Assembly (NCBI GenBank): GCA_019096065.1
Contig: JAGUCH010000008.1
Location: 4,407,001-4,471,000 of the forward strand
From: Paracyclopina nana
Lineage: Eukaryota; Arthropoda; Copepoda; Cyclopoida; Cyclopettidae
Length of the DNA stretch: 64,000 bases
Direction: 5' to 3'
Part shown: one piece after another, positions 59,441 to 64,000 of the stretch
Layout: every line of letters begins with the position of its first letter
How positions within the stretch are numbered: position 1 is the first letter of the stretch
Made by a program: the position numbers and the translations under genes
The notes under the pieces: generated by a model
What the model was told of the DNA's origin: nothing
Databases searched by the model: none
What the model saw: only the letters and a program-made list of their open reading frames with translations

Positions 59441-60677
59441 CTGCATTTAGTGATGATGATTCCAATCTGAAATAAAGTTTCAACCGAGTTTTTCCATCTT
59501 GATGTGTCATGGTTAGTTAATGCGTGTACTCTAGAAGAGAAGAAGTGAAGATGAGGTGCACTGTGCAGTACATTTCACTTTCCTCACTGTACTGCTTTGT
59601 TGCACTCACTCCTTACCTCGAAAGAGACGTTAGGTTTCATACTTCCTTTTTGGTGATAACGCACTACTTTGGTGAGTCATGTAATACCGGGTCCTACTAA
59701 AATAAGAAAAATCGCGAAATTCGATAAATATTTCTCGCGTAATGAAAGCAATGTAAACAATCCTGAAAATTGGCCATTCGCTCTTAGTCGAAGGCTGATT
59801 TGGGTTTTCAGAGAGGCTTTCTCAAAGAGTGCGTTTTAGTTGGACCCCAATGTAGTGTTATGTGACTTGCCATTACGTAAGTTGCCGCCCGACGGTTTCA
59901 TCTAGAGGTGTATCGGGCCAAGAAATGTCGGGCTCGGGTCGGGCTCGGGCTTTTAAAAAATTACTCGGGTCGGGTCGGGCCGGGCCTGAACTTTTTTTTT
60001 AGGCTTCGGGCTTTTTCGGGCCAGTCAAAAAATGTTACGGGCTTTTCGGGCCGAGACAAAATCTACAATTTTTCAGGAAAAATCTGAATAAAAATCACTT
60101 TATTGTTATGAAATTCTCATCAATTACTGAAGGTTATGCAAATGAAGGGATACTTAACAATCAAACTCAATATTAAAGCTCACTATCTGGAGCAATTGTT
60201 TTTCTGATTTTGAACAAGTTTTTGAATTTTTAAAAAATGTCATTCGGGCCACTTCGGGCTTTTTGAAAATGACTTCGGGCTTTTTCGGGCTTTCTGTAAA
60301 TCGGCCCGAGTCGGGCTCGGGCTGGGGTCTTATTTAGCTCGGGCCAGAAATTGGTATCGGGCTTTCGGGCTCGGGCCTGAGCCCGATACACCTCTAGTTT
60401 CATCCTCATTTCACCACGTCAAAAGGCAGTGGGAGGGTCCGAATTCGACCCAAGGACCTTAGGAAGAACATAGAGGGACCGAAAGGTAAGCCCCATTTTG
60501 GCCTTTATGAGGCTGGAACTCCATAGTTGATTCATTTTATTTGCACATAGAGGTGAAAGGCCGGCGTTGGCCTGATTTCTCCTCTGCATGTGTGCTCAAA
60601 ATCTTCCCATTTTTCTCAAATTCATAAAATTGACTCATGAAATTATTTCAGAGAGCCAATGCCCTAGGCTTTACGAA
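59441..60677. other. Spacer with MITE between PTPN23 and the ZF-bZIP gene
   Basis: Contains the PTPN23 polyadenylation signal, a miRNA-like hairpin candidate (59551-59612), a hAT-type MITE (59903-60396), and a possible 5' exon of the next gene ending with a GAAAG/GTAAGC donor near 60485. Nothing else was recognised. Confidence 0.5.
59903..60396. mobile_element. hAT-type MITE with perfect 8-bp target duplication
   Basis: The 494-bp element starts TAGAGGTGTATCGGGC and ends with the exact complement GCCCGATACACCTCTA. It is flanked on both sides by GTTTCATC (59895-59902 and 60397-60404), a perfect 8-bp target-site duplication as made by hAT transposases. The subterminal zones contain many TCGGGC copies in both directions and the centre is AT-rich. 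There is no open frame of note, so it is non-autonomous. The intact duplication points to a fairly recent insertion. Confidence 0.92.
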
Positions 60678-61800
60678 ATGTACAAAAAGGACTCGTCAGG
60701 AGCTCCAAATCCAGATCAAACTCGCGTCAAGGTTGGTACCCCTTCTTGATTACGTCATCATGTATTTTTTTTTCTTGAAGAAGTGACATAATAATGTTAC
60801 ATCTCTCGTTAAGCATTTTGGGCATAATGACGAATGGCTATATCCATGACTCATTTATTTTCGATGCCTGCTCTCTTCTATAAGACTCTACTCCTTCTTG
60901 CACAGTGCGAGGCTGAGACGAGGTCAAGTCCGGACAGCTCTACTGATAGGTGGGGTTGTCCTCAGTGCGGCGAAGGCCACCCCAACGAGTCCTTGCTTAT
61001 TGAGCACTTGGCAAATGACCACCAAATCAGGGTTGTATCCCCAGCTCCACCACCAGGCTCTGCTCTAACGCGGTGCCCGGTTTGCAGAAAGTATGTTCCA
61101 GACCTGTCGCATCACTTTGCTCTGGATCACGGCAACGACAACGGAGCCGTGAAATCCCTAAGTGTAGGAGCTGCTAGTGTCACTCGTATTATTCCGATAG
61201 TATTACCAAGCAAGCAAGCAGGTATGAATGCTTAAAATTCTTGAAACAAACTCCTTTCTGACTCTCCTCATTTGCTTTTTAGATGCAATTTCATCGTTTG
61301 CCAATTCTGTACCAAAGTATTCCTCTTCGAGGCCTGGAGACGTTACCATCATCCCCATGCCTTCTAAAAGCAATTTCACCAACGACGAACGAAGTAATGA
61401 CTCCAACGATAATCCTATGAATCTCACCGTGACCAAAAAAGCCAATAGCTCTGCCGCCGAAGACTCGGGCTCGGAAACTGCCAGTCTTTATGGGGTCTCG
61501 CAATTGGATCGGAAAAGACGAAAACAGACCCATGTACCTGAGCAAAGCAAGGACGAAAAGTATTGGGCAAGACGACTTAAAAACAACGAAGCAGCCAAAA
61601 AGTCCAGAGATATGAGGATAAAGCGTGAAAAGGTCATTTTTGAAGACAACGTCAGATTGGAAAGCATGGTGAAAGAACTCAAGGCTGAGAATGACATACT
61701 GACCACCGAAAACAAAGAGCTGCATTTGAAGATGGGAATCATCCTGGATGAAAACGAGAGGCTCAAATCTTTGCTCGGCCGTGATCGCAATGAAAGCTAA
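60678..61800 (+). CDS. bZIP transcription factor with N-terminal zinc-finger-like motifs
   Basis: Three exons (60678-60731, 60906-61221, 61283-61800) encode 295 residues. Exon 2 holds two C2H2-like motifs: WGCPQCGEGHPNESLLIEHLANDH and RCPVCRKYVPDLSHHFALDH. Exon 3 holds a bZIP: basic region KDEKYWARRLKNNEAAKKSRDMR and a leucine zipper running to the C terminus. The basic region (KNNxAAKxSRD) is that of PAR/NFIL3-type factors (Pdp1, vrille, ces-2), which regulate circadian and developmental genes. The joint between exons 2 and 3 keeps frame across a canonical 61-bp intron. The start is uncertain: the frame is open upstream of the chosen ATG and a further 5' exon is likely. The zinc-finger/bZIP combination is not one I know in this family. 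Confidence 0.75.
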
Positions 61801-62262
61801 GTAATAGGGGTCATGAAAACCACTAAATAGGTCGTCTTCCGCAAAAAAGTTGCAGCAAATAACTAAAGTGGGCAAAGCCTTGCAAAGGCACAGCTCTATG
61901 TATTGCCTTAACGCTACAGAAAGTTTTTTAGTCTTCTTACCTTCATTGAAAAGCTTAGCCTTAGCTGTTGGCCAAAGTGTGGTTGACAGCCCTTCAAATG
62001 CAAAATAGGAATCGAATCGCTGGATACTGCTGATATGATGTTGACCAAAAATCGCCTTTCATCTCTTATTACTGATTTTTACATCTTTTACAGTTCTATT
62101 CTATATTTATTGCTTATCTTTGCACCCATTTTTGGGTATTTATTGGGCCACTTCTCTCTCATAATCTGTAGGGCCGGTACTCTCTGCCTTACTTATCATC
62201 ATTATTACATGCTCTTAGAACTTTTGCTACATCACACAAATATATACTGTAACAACTCATTG
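61801..62262. other. Convergent 3' spacer
   Basis: 462 bp between the 3' ends of the ZF-bZIP gene and the ABC transporter gene, which converge here. AT-rich; no further gene seen. Confidence 0.5.
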
Positions 62263-64000
62263 CTAGACCAGGCCTGCGTCTTTGGCCATTTTAAAAAAGC
62301 TGGAGTCTGGGTTTTTCAGCAGATTATCTGGTGAGTCAAACTCTTCCACTATTCCGTTGCTCAACACCATAACTCTACTGCTGTCCATGATTGTGTTTAA
62401 CCTGTGAGCTATGGTCAAGACAGTTGCTTCAGCAAATTCTTTCCTTATTGTGTCTTGAATCAAATTGTCCGTATCCAAGTCGATTGACGCTGTTGCTTCA
62501 TCCAAAATGAGGATTTTTGTTTTTCTGAGCAGTGCTCTCGCAAGGCAGATGAGCTGTTTTTGGCCCACGCTCAAGTTGCTTCCACTCTCAGCAATTTCGT
62601 GGTCCAATCCCGAGGGAAGGCCCGAGACGAAGCTTTTCAGGTGGGACATTTGCAAAACGTTCCAGATGGCATCATCGTCAACTTTCTCAAAAGGGTCTAC
62701 ATTGGACCTCAGAGTTCCTGAAAAGAGCACTGGATCTTGTGGAATGATGGTTAGTCTGGACCTCAAATGTCCTACTCCCATATGAGTAATATTAACGCCA
62801 TCAATCTCAATCGAGCCTTCTGCTGCATCAAGTAACCTGAACAGGGACAGTGTGATGGACGTTTTTCCAGCTCCAGTTCTTCCGACAATGCCAATCTTTT
62901 CACCACTATGTATTTCAGCATTGATGCCTTTAAGCACCAGATCCAGTCCCGGCCTGTAGCGTGTCTTGAAGTTATCGAATTTTATTACCCCAAAACGAGG
63001 CCAATCATCCTGAGGATCTTGCTCTGGCATCTCGTAAGGTGGCTCTTGTTCTAGATCATCTTGGTACTCCTTGATCCTCTCGACGCTCACCATACTAGTT
63101 TCCACTTGGGAGCTCTGTCTGATGAGCATGTTCAAGGACATTGTGATTTGAGAGGCGTACGTGAGAGAAAGGCCAACAAGGCCAGGATCAAGGGAGTCTC
63201 TTCCCAGGACAGCGAAGAGAGCTGCAAACAAAATGATGATGTTTCCCACCATTTCCAACCTTATTGACAGCCACCTTGATGCAGCAATAAAAGGGTGGTA
63301 GCACGTTTGATTATGGTCTACATTGGCCTCGTTATCCAGTATGAATCTTCGCTCCAAGTTGAAAGCACGAATGGTAGAGACCCCAGAAAGGGTTTCGCCA
63401 AACAGGCTGTAAATGGGCGACCTCGAATTGGACTCGAGTCTTTTCAGCTGCCTTGAAGTTGCCACGTAGAGTTTTTGGGCAAATCCATAGATTAGGCCGA
63501 GGGGAATGATGATTGCAGTGAAAATTGGGCTAGTATAGCAAATTGCTACTATGGTACCAACAACATTAAACACCAATCTCAGAAGAGCGGAAAACGTCAT
63601 GGGGATGGTTCTGTCGACAAAGTCCACGTCCTTTCCAAACCGATTGACCACTCTTCCCTTGGGATTGGTGTCAAAAAAGGACATTGGCGCATGAAGAACG
63701 CTGTCAAGCATTTTGTTGTGTAGCCTTGAGGACGCATGAAGTCCACCTATAGCAACCAGCAAAGATGATACCATTATCGTGATAGCCGACATTCCTATTT
63801 GAAAAAAATATGAATTAAATATTTGAAATAATTTTTTTTTAGTTTTTTACCTCCCAGTGCTCCATATACCCCCAAGTATGTGTCTCTCACTTTTGGAATG
63901 GCGCTGTCAGGATCATCTGACCAAGCCGCCAGCCAAAAGTTGGTTCCAACCGAAAACACTTGGTTGAGTATCATGAGAAATAACGTGGAAATGGCTACGC
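62263..64000 (-). CDS. ABCC/MRP-type multidrug resistance transporter, C-terminal part
   Basis: The gene enters from beyond the right edge on the reverse strand. Exons seen: 63851-64000 (continuing outward) and 62263-63794, joined by a 56-bp intron. The visible part covers the second transmembrane domain (NQVFSVGTNFWLAAWSDD, MSFFDTNPKGRVVNRFGKD) and the complete second nucleotide-binding domain: Walker A GRTGAGKTS, ABC signature LSVGQKQL, Walker B KILILDEATAS and switch HR in IAHRLNT. These match ABCC proteins such as MRP1 and fly Mrp, which export glutathione, glucuronide and sulfate conjugates using ATP. The signature VGQKQ, rather than LSGGQ, is normal for ABCC NBD2. About 560 residues are visible of an expected 1300-1500. 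Confidence 0.93.

Overview
The window is animal nuclear DNA, most likely from an arthropod and probably an insect or close relative. The evidence is spliced genes with short introns (many 50-70 bp, GT...AG), AATAAA signals close to stop codons, a BTB-zinc-finger factor of the insect type, an arthropod-style troponin C in which only EF-hands 2 and 4 look fully canonical, a mushroom bodies tiny (PAK4-type) kinase, and tandem repeats and MITEs in introns and spacers. I saw no bacterial, viral or organellar genes and no CRISPR array. All exon boundaries were read by eye from splice consensus, frame continuity and family knowledge; none was checked by a database search.

Layout. 1-6.5 kb: no gene seen. 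6.6-10.1 kb: an intronless orphan 7TM receptor and a small cysteine-rich secreted protein. 11-24.7 kb: a dense housekeeping block with a four-TM PY-motif protein, NPRL2 and MED11 (reverse), MON1 (forward), UQCRH (reverse), SETD1/Set1 (forward), a tail-anchored protein and MED21 (reverse), and two 60S acidic ribosomal protein P2 genes (forward). 24.8-27.9 kb: a tandem pair of acetyltransferase-like genes with identical exon structure. 28.6-31.1 kb: PAK4/mbt kinase. 31.5-32.8 kb: an unrecognised basic coiled-coil protein. 33-42.4 kb: gene-poor DNA holding one GC-rich intronless zinc-finger gene (35.8-37.1 kb) and a perfect 199-bp repeat. 42.4-49 kb: troponin C, a GC-rich zinc-finger terminal exon, and an SLC22 organic cation/carnitine transporter whose last intron carries a 1.5-kb transposon. 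49.8-59.4 kb: BTB-ZF factor, PUS10 and HD-PTP/PTPN23 (myopic). 59.9-60.4 kb: a hAT-type MITE with a perfect 8-bp target duplication. 60.7-61.8 kb: a factor joining two zinc-finger-like motifs to a bZIP. 62.3-64 kb: the 3' end of an ABCC/MRP transporter, cut by the window edge.

Several genes are arranged head to head and probably share promoters: MED11-MON1, UQCRH-SETD1, MED21-RPLP2 and PUS10-PTPN23. Two Mediator subunit genes are each followed, on the same strand and almost without spacing, by an unrelated complete ORF: MED11 overlaps NPRL2 by 4 bp (ATGA), and MED21 is followed 10 bp later by a tail-anchored protein. This bicistronic-looking arrangement is the most unusual gene-level feature. 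The other strong observations are the PTPN23 catalytic loop with lysine in place of the invariant arginine, the zinc-finger/bZIP combination, and the nested repeats around 37.6-38.2 kb and 45.5-47.1 kb.
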